Shown here: positions 31,574-40,175 of the stretch, piece by piece | How the letters are laid out: the number at the start of each line of letters is the position of its first letter | How positions within the stretch are numbered: the stretch's first letter is position 1 | Assembly (NCBI RefSeq): GCF_012927245.1 | Contig: NZ_JABBGE010000006.1 | Location: 310,001 to 374,000 of the forward strand | Length of the DNA stretch: 64,000 nucleotides | Source: Streptomyces sp. R302 | Lineage (GTDB): Bacteria; Actinomycetota; Actinomycetes; Streptomycetales; Streptomycetaceae | Direction: 5' to 3' | The notes under the pieces: model-generated | Seen by the model: the letters and a program-made list of their open reading frames with translations, nothing else | What the model was told of the DNA's origin: nothing | Database searches by the model: none | Made by a program: the position numbers and the translations under genes

Positions 31574-33162
31574 CGGCGGGCGTGATGCCCCGGGCCGTAC
31601 CGCTCGGGGTCACCGGCGACCTGGGGGACGGCACGTACCGCAATCCGGTGCTCGCCGCCGACTGGTCGGACCCGGACGTGGTGCGGGTCGGCGAGGACTA
31701 CTACCTCACCGCCTCCAGCTTCGGCCGTGCCCCGGGGCTGCCACTGCTGCACTCCCGCGACCTCGTCAACTGGACGCTCGTCGGGCACGCCCTCGAACGG
31801 CTCGTGCCGGAGGAGGCGTTCACCCTGCCGCGCCACGACCGCGGGGTGTGGGCGCCCTCGTTCCGCCACCACGACGGCCGGTTCTGGATCTTCTGGGGCG
31901 ACCCGGACCACGGGATCTTCCAGGTCGACTCGCCGTCGATCGACGGCCCTTGGAGTCCTCCGCACCTGGTGAAGGAGGGCCTCGGGCTCATCGACGCCTG
32001 CCCGCTGTGGGACGAGGAGACCGGCGAGGCGTATCTGGTGCACGGCTGGGCGAAGTCCCGGGCCGGGTTCAACAACCGGCTCACCGGGCACCGGATGAGC
32101 CCCGACGGCACCAAGGTCCTCGACGAGGGCCGGACCCTCGTCGACGCCGACCTCCTGCCCGGCTGGTTCACCCTGGAGGGGCCCAAGCTGTACCGGCACG
32201 AGGGCCGTTACTGGATCCTCGCCCCGGCCGGCGGCGTCGCCACCGGCTGGCAGGGCGCCTTCCGCGCGGACTCCTTCTTCGGCCCGTACGAGGAGCGGAT
32301 CGTCCTCTCCCAGGGCGACACCGACGTCAACGGCCCCCACCAGGGCGGCTGGGTGCGCACCGGCGCGGGCGAGGACTGGTTCCTGCACTTCCAGCAGACC
32401 GGCGCGCACGGCCGGCTCGTCCACCTCCAGCCGATGCGCTGGGACGCGGACGGCTGGCCGGTGATGGGCGACGAGGGCTTCCCCGTACGCGTCCACCGCA
32501 AGCCGGCCCTGCCGGAGGCGGCGCCCTCGCGGCCGGCCGTCGACGACGCCTTCCCGGGCGGTGCGTTCGGTCCGCAGTGGCAGTGGACGGCCAACCCCGG
32601 TGCGGGGTGGACGCGTTCGCACGCGGGGCGGGGGCTGCGCCTGGCCTGTCTGCGGTCCGAGCGGGCCGCCGACGACCTGCGGTCCGTACCGCACGTGCTG
32701 ACGCAGCGGCTGCCGGCCGGTGCCCTGGCCGTGGAGGTCCGGCTGCGGCTCGACTCCGAGGCGCCCGGGGCGCACGCCGGACTGGTCGTCCTGGGCGACG
32801 CGTACGCCTGGATCGGTCTGGAGCGCGCCGCGGACGGCGGGCTGCTGCTCGTGCACCGCTTCGCCCCGGGCAACGCCGACCGGGAGCGGGACGCGGCCCG
32901 CGCCCGACCCCTGGACTCCGGCGAGGTGCTGCTGCGGATCGAGGTCACCGCCGACGCCCGCTGCCGCTTCTCCTACGACGCCGGCGAGGGACCCGTCCGG
33001 CTCGGACCCGAGTTCGCGGCCACCCCCCGGCGGTGGGTGGGCGCGCTGCTCGGACTGTTCGCCGCGGCGCCGGAGGGTGAAGGGCACGCCGGGACGGGCG
33101 TGTTCGCCGACTTCCGCGTCACCCCCGGGTCCCGTGTCGCTTCCACCGCCGCCGCTCGCTGA
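31570..33162 (+). CDS. GH43-family glycosidase with C-terminal beta-sandwich
   Basis: 530 residues from GTG 31570, without a signal peptide, so it acts on imported oligomers. The five-bladed propeller shows the three GH43 acids: D34 in DWSDPDVV (base), the Asp in LGLIDACPLWDE (pKa modulator) and the Glu in FTLEGPKLY (acid). Residues from about 325 form a concanavalin-like domain as in GH43 beta-xylosidases. Activity on beta-xylosides, alpha-arabinosides or beta-galactosides is possible; pectic arabinan or galactan fragments fit the neighbours. Confidence 0.85.
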   Translation: MTAGVMPRAVPLGVTGDLGDGTYRNPVLAADWSDPDVVRVGEDYYLTASSFGRAPGLPLLHSRDLVNWTLVGHALERLVPEEAFTLPRHDRGVWAPSFRHHDGRFWIFWGDPDHGIFQVDSPSIDGPWSPPHLVKEGLGLIDACPLWDEETGEAYLVHGWAKSRAGFNNRLTGHRMSPDGTKVLDEGRTLVDADLLPGWFTLEGPKLYRHEGRYWILAPAGGVATGWQGAFRADSFFGPYEERIVLSQGDTDVNGPHQGGWVRTGAGEDWFLHFQQTGAHGRLVHLQPMRWDADGWPVMGDEGFPVRVHRKPALPEAAPSRPAVDDAFPGGAFGPQWQWTANPGAGWTRSHAGRGLRLACLRSERAADDLRSVPHVLTQRLPAGALAVEVRLRLDSEAPGAHAGLVVLGDAYAWIGLERAADGGLLLVHRFAPGNADRERDAARARPLDSGEVLLRIEVTADARCRFSYDAGEGPVRLGPEFAATPRRWVGALLGLFAAAPEGEGHAGTGVFADFRVTPGSRVASTAAAR

Positions 33163-33232
33163 ACCCCGGCGAGCCCTCGCACTCCCCCACACCTCCATCC
33201 CCCCGCACCACCCCGAGAGAAGAGAGCCGACG

Positions 33233-34570
33233 ATGACCATCTTCCCCGGACGGCGCAGAGCCGCCCTCGCCCTCGCCGTCTCCGGCGTCCTCGCGCTGAC
33301 CGCCACCGCCTGCGGTGACGACGGCAGTGGCGGCGCGGGCGGCGCAGGCGCCGAGGGATCCGGCAAGGGCAAGATCACCTTCTGGGACAACAACGGCGGT
33401 GTCCGCACCGACGTCTGGAAGGAGATCATCGCCGACTTCGAGAAGGCCAACCCGGACATCGACGTCGAGTACGTCGGCGTCGCCTCCAAGGAGGTGCAGT
33501 CCAAGTACGACACCGCCATCCAGGGCGGCGCGCTGCCGGACGTCGGCGGCGTCGGCGCGGCGATGCTCGCCGGGATCGCCGCGCAGAACGCGCTGGAGCC
33601 GCTGGACCAGCGGATCGAGAAGAGCGCCCTGTTCGGGAAGCTGAACCCCGGCATGGTCGAGTCCGTGAAGGCGGCCGGCGGCCAGGACAAGCTCTTCACC
33701 GTCCCGACCTCCGCCAGCAACGGCGTCCTCTACTACCGCACAGACCTCTTCGAGGCGGCCGGTCTGCAGGAGCCGTCCACCTGGTCGGCGTTCTACGCGG
33801 CGGCCGAGAAGCTGACCGCCAAGGACAAGAACCGGTTCGGCTACACGATCCGCGGCGGCGCCGGCTCCATCGCCCAGGCCCTCGACGCCATGTACGGGCA
33901 GAGCGGCATCCAGAGCTTCTGGGAGGGCGACAAGACCACCGTCAACGACCCGAAGAACGTGGCCGCGTTGGAGAAGTACGCCGCCCTGTTCAAGAAGACC
34001 ACCCCGGCGGCCGACGTCAACAACGACTTCACCAAGATGGTCGCCCAGTGGGACAGCGGGCAGATCGGCATGCTGAACCACAACCTCGGCTCGTACCAGG
34101 ACCACGTGAAGGCCCTCACCACCGAGAAGTTCCGCGGCATACCGAACCCGACGCTCGACGACGGCACCCGGGTGATGGTGTCCAACCCGGTCGACGGCCT
34201 CGGCCTCTTCTCCAGCAGCAAGAACAAGGCCGCCGCCTGGAAGTTCATCGAGTTCGCCGCCTCCCACGAGTCCAACTCCAAGTGGAACAGGTCCGCCGGC
34301 GCCATCCCCGCCAACACCGAGGCCGCGCAGGACCCGTGGCTCAAGGAGGCCGAGCCGACCAAGCTCGCCGCCGAGGTCCTCTTCAGCGGCAAGGCGACCA
34401 TCGTCCAGCTGCCCTACTACCTGCCCGACTGGAACACCATCTCCAAGGCCGACAACGAGGCCGACTTCCAGAAGGTGCTGCTGGGTTCGATGACGGCGAA
34501 GGAGTTCGCCGACAGCCTCGCCGAGCAGCTGAACGCGGCCCAGGCCGAGTGGAAGGAGCAGCAGAAGTGA
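33233..34570 (+). CDS. Sugar ABC transporter substrate-binding lipoprotein
   Basis: 445 residues. Lipoprotein signal (MTIFPGRRRAALALAVSGVL, lipobox TATAC), then a two-lobed extracellular solute-binding protein family 1 fold: ITFWDNNGGVRTDVWKEIIADFEKANPDI, DKLFTVPTSASNGVLYYRTDLFEAAG, GQIGMLNHNLGSYQDHV. It captures oligosaccharides for the permeases encoded 5 kb upstream in the same operon. AGAAGAGAG precedes the ATG. The next gene overlaps its stop by 4 nt. Confidence 0.9.
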   Translation: MTIFPGRRRAALALAVSGVLALTATACGDDGSGGAGGAGAEGSGKGKITFWDNNGGVRTDVWKEIIADFEKANPDIDVEYVGVASKEVQSKYDTAIQGGALPDVGGVGAAMLAGIAAQNALEPLDQRIEKSALFGKLNPGMVESVKAAGGQDKLFTVPTSASNGVLYYRTDLFEAAGLQEPSTWSAFYAAAEKLTAKDKNRFGYTIRGGAGSIAQALDAMYGQSGIQSFWEGDKTTVNDPKNVAALEKYAALFKKTTPAADVNNDFTKMVAQWDSGQIGMLNHNLGSYQDHVKALTTEKFRGIPNPTLDDGTRVMVSNPVDGLGLFSSSKNKAAAWKFIEFAASHESNSKWNRSAGAIPANTEAAQDPWLKEAEPTKLAAEVLFSGKATIVQLPYYLPDWNTISKADNEADFQKVLLGSMTAKEFADSLAEQLNAAQAEWKEQQK

Positions 34571-35415
34571 CGCTCGGCCGCCGTGAGGCGGTCGCGGCCG
34601 GGGCGGGCCTGGTGCTCGCCCTGGCCGCCCGGCCGGCCGCCGCCCGTACCGAGGACGCCACCACCACCGGCTCCTCCGCCCGAAGCCCCCGCCCCCGCCC
34701 CCGCCCCCGCACGCTGTTCATCGCCGGGGACTCCACCGCCGCGCAGAAGTACGCCGACGCGGCCCCCGAGACCGGCTGGGGCATGGCCCTCCCGTTCTTC
34801 CTGCACCGGGACGTCGCCGTCTCCAACCACGCCGTCAACGGGCGCTCCACCAAGAGCTTCCTCGACGAGGGCCGGCTCGACCCGATCACGGACGCGCTGC
34901 GCCCGGGAGACGTGCTGCTCGCGCAGTTCGGCCACAACGACTCCAAGTCCACCGACCCCGCCCGGTACGCCGACCCCTGGGGCGCCTACCAGGACAACCT
35001 TCGGGTCTTCGTCGAGGCCGCCCGCTCCCGGGGCGCGTTCCCGGTGATCGCGACCTCCGTCGAGCGGCGCCGCTTCGACGCCGCCGGCACCGCCCGGCGC
35101 TCGCTCGGCGACTACCCGGCCGCCGCCCGCGCGGTGGCCGCCGCCTCCGGCGTACCGCTCCTCGACATCGAGGCGCTGTCCCTCGCGCTCTGGCAGCGGC
35201 TCGGGCCCGAGGCGACCAAGACGTACTTCAACTGGACCGCCACCGAGCAGGACAACACCCACTTCAACCCGCCCGGCGCGATCGAGGTGGCCCGGCTCGT
35301 GGCCCGTGAACTGCTCCGCACCCGGGTCCTCGCCCCGCGCGAGACCCGCCGGCTCGACGACGACATCCCCACCGACCGGATCACCTGGCCTCCGGCCGTC
35401 CCGTCCGCATCCTGA
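34567..35415 (+). CDS. SGNH-family rhamnogalacturonan acetylesterase-like protein
   Basis: 282 residues from GTG 34567. An N-terminal twin-arginine-like export signal (GRREAVAAGAGLVLALA) and a Pro-Arg linker precede an SGNH hydrolase: IAGDSTAAQ with S56 as nucleophile, the Gly block VNGRSTKSF, QFGHNDSKS with the Asn, and DNTHFNPPG with the Asp-His pair. Rhamnogalacturonan acetylesterases of CE12 share these blocks. It would strip acetyl groups from pectin outside the cell so the lyases can cut. Translation is coupled to the binding protein. Confidence 0.82.
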   Translation: MTLGRREAVAAGAGLVLALAARPAAARTEDATTTGSSARSPRPRPRPRTLFIAGDSTAAQKYADAAPETGWGMALPFFLHRDVAVSNHAVNGRSTKSFLDEGRLDPITDALRPGDVLLAQFGHNDSKSTDPARYADPWGAYQDNLRVFVEAARSRGAFPVIATSVERRRFDAAGTARRSLGDYPAAARAVAAASGVPLLDIEALSLALWQRLGPEATKTYFNWTATEQDNTHFNPPGAIEVARLVARELLRTRVLAPRETRRLDDDIPTDRITWPPAVPSAS

Positions 35416-35427
35416 GGAGAACCGCGC

Positions 35428-36723
35428 GTGAACAGATCCACGAAGCTCGGGGCGGTGGCCGCCGCCGCCCTCGTCCTCACCGTCACCGCCCCCGCCGCCG
35501 GCGCCCACTCCGGCCGCCCCGCGGGCGCCGACCCGGCCCGCGCCACCCTCCCCGCCGGTGACGGCTGGGCCTCCGCCGGCGCCGGCACCACCGGCGGCGC
35601 CGCCGCCGACGCCTCCCGCGTCTTCACCGTCACCACCTGGGCCGAGCTGCGGGCCGCCCTCGCCGTCCCCGGCACCGAGCCCCGGATCGTCAAGGTCGCC
35701 GGCACCCTGGACGCCGTCGAGACCGGCTGCGCCGCCTTCGAGGCCCCCGGCTACGACTTCCAGCGGTACCTCGCCGACTACGACCCCGCCGTGTGGGGGT
35801 ACGAGGACGAGGTCAGCGGCCCGCAGGAGGAGCTGCGCGCCGCCTCCGCCACCGCCCAGGGCCGGGCCATCAAGGTCAAGGTGCCCGCCAACACCACCCT
35901 CGTCGGCGTCGGCCGGGACGCGACGATCCTCGGCGGCAGCCTCCAGGTCACCGGCGTCGACAACGTGGTGATCCGCAACCTGACGCTGGAGAGCCCGCTC
36001 GACTGCTTCCCGCAGTGGGACCCGACGGACGGCGCCACCGGCGCCTGGAACTCGGAGTACGACAGCCTGGTCGTGTACGGCTCCACCCACGTCTGGATCG
36101 ACCACGACACCTTCACCGACGGCCGCCACCCGGACAGTTCGCTGCCGCGGTACTACGGCGAGGTGTACCAGCAGCACGACGGCGAGCTGGACGTGGTGCG
36201 CGGCGCCGACCTCGTCACCGTCTCGTGGAACGTCTTCACCGACCACGACAAGACGCTGATGATCGGCAACAGCGACAGCGCGGGCGCCACCGACCGCGGC
36301 AAGCTCCGCGTCACCCTCCACCACAACCTCTTCGACGACGTGGTGGAGCGGGCGCCGCGGGTCCGCTTCGGCCAGGTCGACGCGTACAACAACCACTTCA
36401 GGGTGCCGGACGCGAACTACGTGTACAGCCTGGGCATCGGCCAGGAGTCGCAGCTGTACGCGGAGAAGAACGCGTTCACGCTCGGCTCCGAGGTGCCCGC
36501 CGGGAAGATCCTGAAGAAGTGGAAGGACGCGCCCGTCACCACCACCGGCAACCACGTCAACGGACGCCCGGTGGACCTCCTCGCCGTCCACAACGAGCAG
36601 TTCCCCGAGGAGACCCTGCGCGGCGACGCGGGCTGGACGCCCACGCTGCGCACCCGGGTGGACCACCCGAGGGCCGTCCCGTTCCTCGTCGGCGTCCACG
36701 CCGGCGCCGGCCGCCTGCGCTGA
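35428..36723 (+). CDS. Pectate lyase, PL1 family
   Basis: 431 residues, GTG start with GAGGAGA upstream and a Sec signal ending around APAAGAHS. The right-handed helix is marked by NTTLVGVGRDATILGGSL, NVVIRNLTLESPLDC, HVWIDHDTFTDGRHP (WIDH motif with calcium-binding Asp residues nearby), TVSWNVFTDHDKTLMIG and VVERAPRVRFGQVDAYNN (the RxPxxR catalytic Arg). It cleaves polygalacturonate by beta-elimination outside the cell. It lies 12 bp after the esterase, so it belongs to the same transcript. Confidence 0.9.
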   Translation: MNRSTKLGAVAAAALVLTVTAPAAGAHSGRPAGADPARATLPAGDGWASAGAGTTGGAAADASRVFTVTTWAELRAALAVPGTEPRIVKVAGTLDAVETGCAAFEAPGYDFQRYLADYDPAVWGYEDEVSGPQEELRAASATAQGRAIKVKVPANTTLVGVGRDATILGGSLQVTGVDNVVIRNLTLESPLDCFPQWDPTDGATGAWNSEYDSLVVYGSTHVWIDHDTFTDGRHPDSSLPRYYGEVYQQHDGELDVVRGADLVTVSWNVFTDHDKTLMIGNSDSAGATDRGKLRVTLHHNLFDDVVERAPRVRFGQVDAYNNHFRVPDANYVYSLGIGQESQLYAEKNAFTLGSEVPAGKILKKWKDAPVTTTGNHVNGRPVDLLAVHNEQFPEETLRGDAGWTPTLRTRVDHPRAVPFLVGVHAGAGRLR

Positions 36724-36830
36724 GCGGGCCACCCTGCCCCGGGCCGGGGCGGAGCGCGGCACCCCCGTCCCGTCGCGCCCGCCCCGGCCCGGTCCCTCAC
36801 TCCCTCCCCAGCCCCCGAAGGAGCTTCCGC

Positions 36831-37967
36831 ATGCCCGCGCACCACCCCCGCACCTCCCCCGGCCGCCGTGCGTTCCTCACCGGCGCCGGCGCGGCGCTCG
36901 CCGCCCTCGCCCTGCCGGCGGCACCCGCCGCCGCCTCCGTGTCCGCCGGTCCGTTCGGCCGGTACGGTTCGCCCGCCGCGCGGCTCTCCGCGAAGACGCT
37001 GTACGTCCACCCCGGCGGCCTCGGCGACCACACCTCCGTCCAGGCCGCGGTGAGCGCCGCGTCCGGCACCGGCTGGACGCTGGTCCTGGCGCCGGGCACG
37101 TACCGGGAGACGGTCGTGGTGACCGCCGCCCGGACGGGCATGACGTGGATCGGGGCGAGCGGGAACGCCGAGGACGTGGTCGTGGTCCACGACAACGCCG
37201 CGGGCACCCCGAAGCCGGACGGCTCCGGCCCGTACGGCACCACCGGTTCGGCGACGGTCACCCTGCAGGCGGCGGACTTCACCGCGCACGCCGTCACCTT
37301 CGCCAACGACTTCCTCCGCACCGACCTGCCGGGCAACCCGGGCACGCAGGCGGTGGCGCTGAAGGCGCAGGGCGACCGCTCGGCCTTCTTCCACTGCCGC
37401 TTCCTGGGCCACCAGGACACCCTGTACGCGGACTCGATGTCCCTGGCGGCCTTCGCCCGGCAGTACTACGCGCACTGCTACGTCGAGGGCGACGTGGACT
37501 TCGTCTTCGGGCGGGCCACGGCCGTCTTCGAGCACTGCCACTTCCGGACGCTGGTCCGCCCGGACCTGGCCGGCGCCCCGTACGGCTTCGTCTTCGCGCC
37601 CTCCACGGCCCGCGCCAACCCGTACGGCTTCCTCGCCACCCGCTGCCGGGTGACCAGCGAGGCCCCGGACGGCTACTACAAGCTGGCCCGTCCGTGGGTG
37701 CCCGGTTCGGACACGACGGCCTGGCCGTCGCTGGTGGTCCGGGAGAGCGTGCTGTCCGCGGGGATCGACGCGGCGGCGCCGTACGCGAACATGCGGGCCG
37801 CGTACCCGTGGCAGCAGCAGCGCTTCGCGGAGTACCGCAACACGGGCCGGGGCGCGGAGGTCGCCGTCCCGGAGAACCGCCCGCTCCTGACGGCCGCGCA
37901 GGCCGCCGCCGCGACCCCGGCCGCATACCTGGGCGACTGGACCCCGGACCGCACCCTCTGCCCCTGA
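36831..37967 (+). CDS. Pectinesterase (pectin methylesterase), CE8 family
   Basis: 378 residues. Tat-type signal GRRAFLTGAGAALAALAL, then a parallel beta-helix with the CE8 hallmarks: TYRETVVV, KAQGDRSAFFHCRFLGHQDTLYAD (Gln and Asp of the active site), EGDVDFVFGRATAVFEHC (nucleophile Asp) and KLARPWVPG with Arg-Trp. It removes methyl esters from homogalacturonan, preparing it for the lyases on each side. ATG 36831 is preceded by GAAGGAG; 107 bp separate it from the PL1 gene. Confidence 0.9.
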   Translation: MPAHHPRTSPGRRAFLTGAGAALAALALPAAPAAASVSAGPFGRYGSPAARLSAKTLYVHPGGLGDHTSVQAAVSAASGTGWTLVLAPGTYRETVVVTAARTGMTWIGASGNAEDVVVVHDNAAGTPKPDGSGPYGTTGSATVTLQAADFTAHAVTFANDFLRTDLPGNPGTQAVALKAQGDRSAFFHCRFLGHQDTLYADSMSLAAFARQYYAHCYVEGDVDFVFGRATAVFEHCHFRTLVRPDLAGAPYGFVFAPSTARANPYGFLATRCRVTSEAPDGYYKLARPWVPGSDTTAWPSLVVRESVLSAGIDAAAPYANMRAAYPWQQQRFAEYRNTGRGAEVAVPENRPLLTAAQAAAATPAAYLGDWTPDRTLCP

Positions 37968-38020
37968 CACCTTCCTTCCCTTTCCTTCCCTTTCCCCCCG
38001 TACGAGAGGACCCGCACGTC

Positions 38021-39130
38021 ATGTCTCGTAGCCCGAAGCTCCTCATGGCCGCCGTCCTGGCGGCGGCCGGACTCACCGCCCTCGCCTCCCCCGCGCAGGC
38101 CGCCACCGTCACCGTCTCGACGTCGACGGACCTGGCGAACGCGCTGAGGAACGCCACCCCCGGCACCGTCATCCAGATCCGGGGCGGCACCTACTACCCG
38201 ACGGCCACCCTCCAGTCGACCGCGAACGGCACGGCGTCGAGCCGCATCACGCTCCGGCCGTACGGGACGGAGACCGTCAAGATCGACGGCTCGAACCTGC
38301 CGGCCGGGTCGTGGATCTTCAAACTGACGGCCAACCACTGGACGGTGAACGACCTCACCTTCCAGAACTCCCCCGACAGCGCGGTCGTCTGCACCTCGTG
38401 CGCGGGCACCGAGTGGAACCGGATCCGTACGATCAACGGCGGCGACTCCGGCTTCACGCTCACCGGCGACGACACCCACGACAACGTGGTGCGGAACCTC
38501 GACTCGTACGGCCACTACGACGCCGCCAACCACGGCGAGAACGCCGACGGCCTCGCGATCAAGTACGGCTCCGGGAGCAACAACCTCATCACCGGCGCCC
38601 GGCTCTACAACAACTCCGACGACGGCGTGGACCTGTGGTCCTGGTCGGCGCCGGTGACGATCGAGCACACCTGGGCCTTCGGCAACGGCAAGAACCGCTG
38701 GTCGGACTCCGCCTTCGCGGGCGACGGCAACGGCTACAAGCTGGGCGGCGACGGCGAGATCGTGGCCCATGTCGTCAACAACTCGGCGGCCTGGGACAAC
38801 GCGGGCAACGGCTTCACCGAGAACAGCAACAAGGGCGCCATCGTCATCAACCGGACGACCGCCTACGCCAACGCCAAGTGGGGCTACTACTTCGCCACGG
38901 GCGCGGCCCGGCTCGGCAAGAACCTGGCCGTCTCCAACGGTTCGGGCCTGGTGAACAAGGGCTCCTCGGTGGTCTCGGCGGGCAACAACTGGGACGCCGG
39001 CGTCGCGACCCCGCGGTTCCTGAGCACCGACGCGACCGCCGCGTACGGGGCGCGCGACGCGGACGGCTCGCTCCCGGCGACGACGTTCCTCACGACCGGC
39101 TCGACGACCATCGGCTCGACGATGGACTGA
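38021..39130 (+). CDS. PL9-like right-handed beta-helix pectate lyase
   Basis: 369 residues with a Sec signal (MSRSPKLLMAAVLAAAGL...AQA). The helix is of the PL9/Pel9A type: GTVIQIRGGTYYPTATL, SRITLRPYGTETVKIDGS, HWTVNDLTFQNSPDSAV, NNLITGARLYNNSDDGVDLWSW (calcium-binding Asp cluster DDGVDLW) and GDGNGYKLGGDGE, where PL9 enzymes use a Lys as base. It should act on polygalacturonate or rhamnogalacturonan outside the cell. It follows CE8 by 53 bp of pyrimidine-rich sequence, probably as the last gene of this transcript. Confidence 0.83.
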   Translation: MSRSPKLLMAAVLAAAGLTALASPAQAATVTVSTSTDLANALRNATPGTVIQIRGGTYYPTATLQSTANGTASSRITLRPYGTETVKIDGSNLPAGSWIFKLTANHWTVNDLTFQNSPDSAVVCTSCAGTEWNRIRTINGGDSGFTLTGDDTHDNVVRNLDSYGHYDAANHGENADGLAIKYGSGSNNLITGARLYNNSDDGVDLWSWSAPVTIEHTWAFGNGKNRWSDSAFAGDGNGYKLGGDGEIVAHVVNNSAAWDNAGNGFTENSNKGAIVINRTTAYANAKWGYYFATGAARLGKNLAVSNGSGLVNKGSSVVSAGNNWDAGVATPRFLSTDATAAYGARDADGSLPATTFLTTGSTTIGSTMD

Positions 39131-39261
39131 CAGCCGCCGCCTGTTTCGATTCAATGGTCAACCGGTCATGGACCAACCATTTTTACCGCTCCGGAAGGGG
39201 TTTTCGCCTCGATGCTCCGGACAGTCGCCGGAGAGACCGCGACAACCCCTGGAGGGTGGAC

Positions 39262-40167
39262 ATGATCGCCAAGGAACAGATACCGACCGTGCTGGACCAT
39301 CCCGTCTACGACACCGAGGGCCAGAAGATCGGTGACGCCAAGCGCGTCTACCTCGACGACGCCACCGGCCGTCCTGAATGGGTCACCGTCAAGACCGGCC
39401 TGTTCGGCACCGGCGAGTCCTTCGTGCCGATCAAGGACGCTTCCCTGATCCACGACCATCTGCAGGTCCCGTACCCCAAGGACCGGGTCAAGGGAGCGCC
39501 GGACGTCGACGTCGACGACCGGGGGCACCTCGACGAACACGAGGAACAGCGCCTGTACGAGTACTACGGCATCGCCTGGGACGAAGCCTGGCAGCGGGCC
39601 AACCAGCCCGGCGAGGAAGGCTGGGCGCACGGCGGCGCCGCGGGCACGGGCATGGCGGGCACGGCGGGCACGGCGGGCGCCGCGGGCGCCGCGGGCGCTG
39701 CCGGGATGACCGGTGCGGCAGGGACGGCCGGGGCCACGGGCATGAAGGGCGACCTCGGGCCCTCCGCCGACGCGATGACCCGCTCCGAGGAGCGGCTGCA
39801 CATCGGCACCGAGCAGGTCGAGACCGGCCGCGTCCGGCTGCGCAAGTACATCGACACGGAGGAGGTCCAGGAGACCGTGCCGGTGCACCACGAAGAGGTG
39901 CGCGTGGTGCGTGAGCCGATCACCGGGGCCAACCGCGACGAGGCCCTGTCCGGCCCCGAGATCACCGAGGCCGAACACGAGGTGACCCTCCACGAGGAGC
40001 GCCCGGTCGTCGAGACCCGGGCGGTTCCCATGGAGCGGGTCCGTCTGGTGACGGACGAGGTGACCGAGGAGCAGACGGTCACCGGTCAGATCCGCAAGGA
40101 GCGCATCGAGGTCGAGGCGGACGACACGGTCGTCGCCCGCGACACCGAGGAGCGCGGCGGGATGTGA
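39262..40167 (+). CDS. PRC-barrel and DUF2382 (YsnF-like) stress protein
   Basis: 301 residues in three parts. A PRC barrel (VYDTEGQKIGDAKRVYLDDATGRPEWVTVKTG, about 15-80) leads to a flexible Gly/Ala/Met/Thr linker (about 125-165) and a DUF2382 region of paired charged repeats (EERLHIGTEQVETGRVRLRK, EVTLHEERPVVETRAVP, ITVTGQ-like tail). Proteins of this build occur in general stress regulons; mechanism unknown. It starts at ATG 39262 with GGAGGGTGG upstream. It has no evident link to pectin and separates the two groups of pectin enzymes. Confidence 0.82.
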   Translation: MIAKEQIPTVLDHPVYDTEGQKIGDAKRVYLDDATGRPEWVTVKTGLFGTGESFVPIKDASLIHDHLQVPYPKDRVKGAPDVDVDDRGHLDEHEEQRLYEYYGIAWDEAWQRANQPGEEGWAHGGAAGTGMAGTAGTAGAAGAAGAAGMTGAAGTAGATGMKGDLGPSADAMTRSEERLHIGTEQVETGRVRLRKYIDTEEVQETVPVHHEEVRVVREPITGANRDEALSGPEITEAEHEVTLHEERPVVETRAVPMERVRLVTDEVTEEQTVTGQIRKERIEVEADDTVVARDTEERGGM

Positions 40168-40175
40168 CGTGCGGA

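Noticed and set aside
37971..37998. Pyrimidine-rich CTTCCTTCCC run between CE8 and PL9
   Set aside because: No stem, no start or promoter elements; a simple low-complexity spacer in GC-rich DNA.
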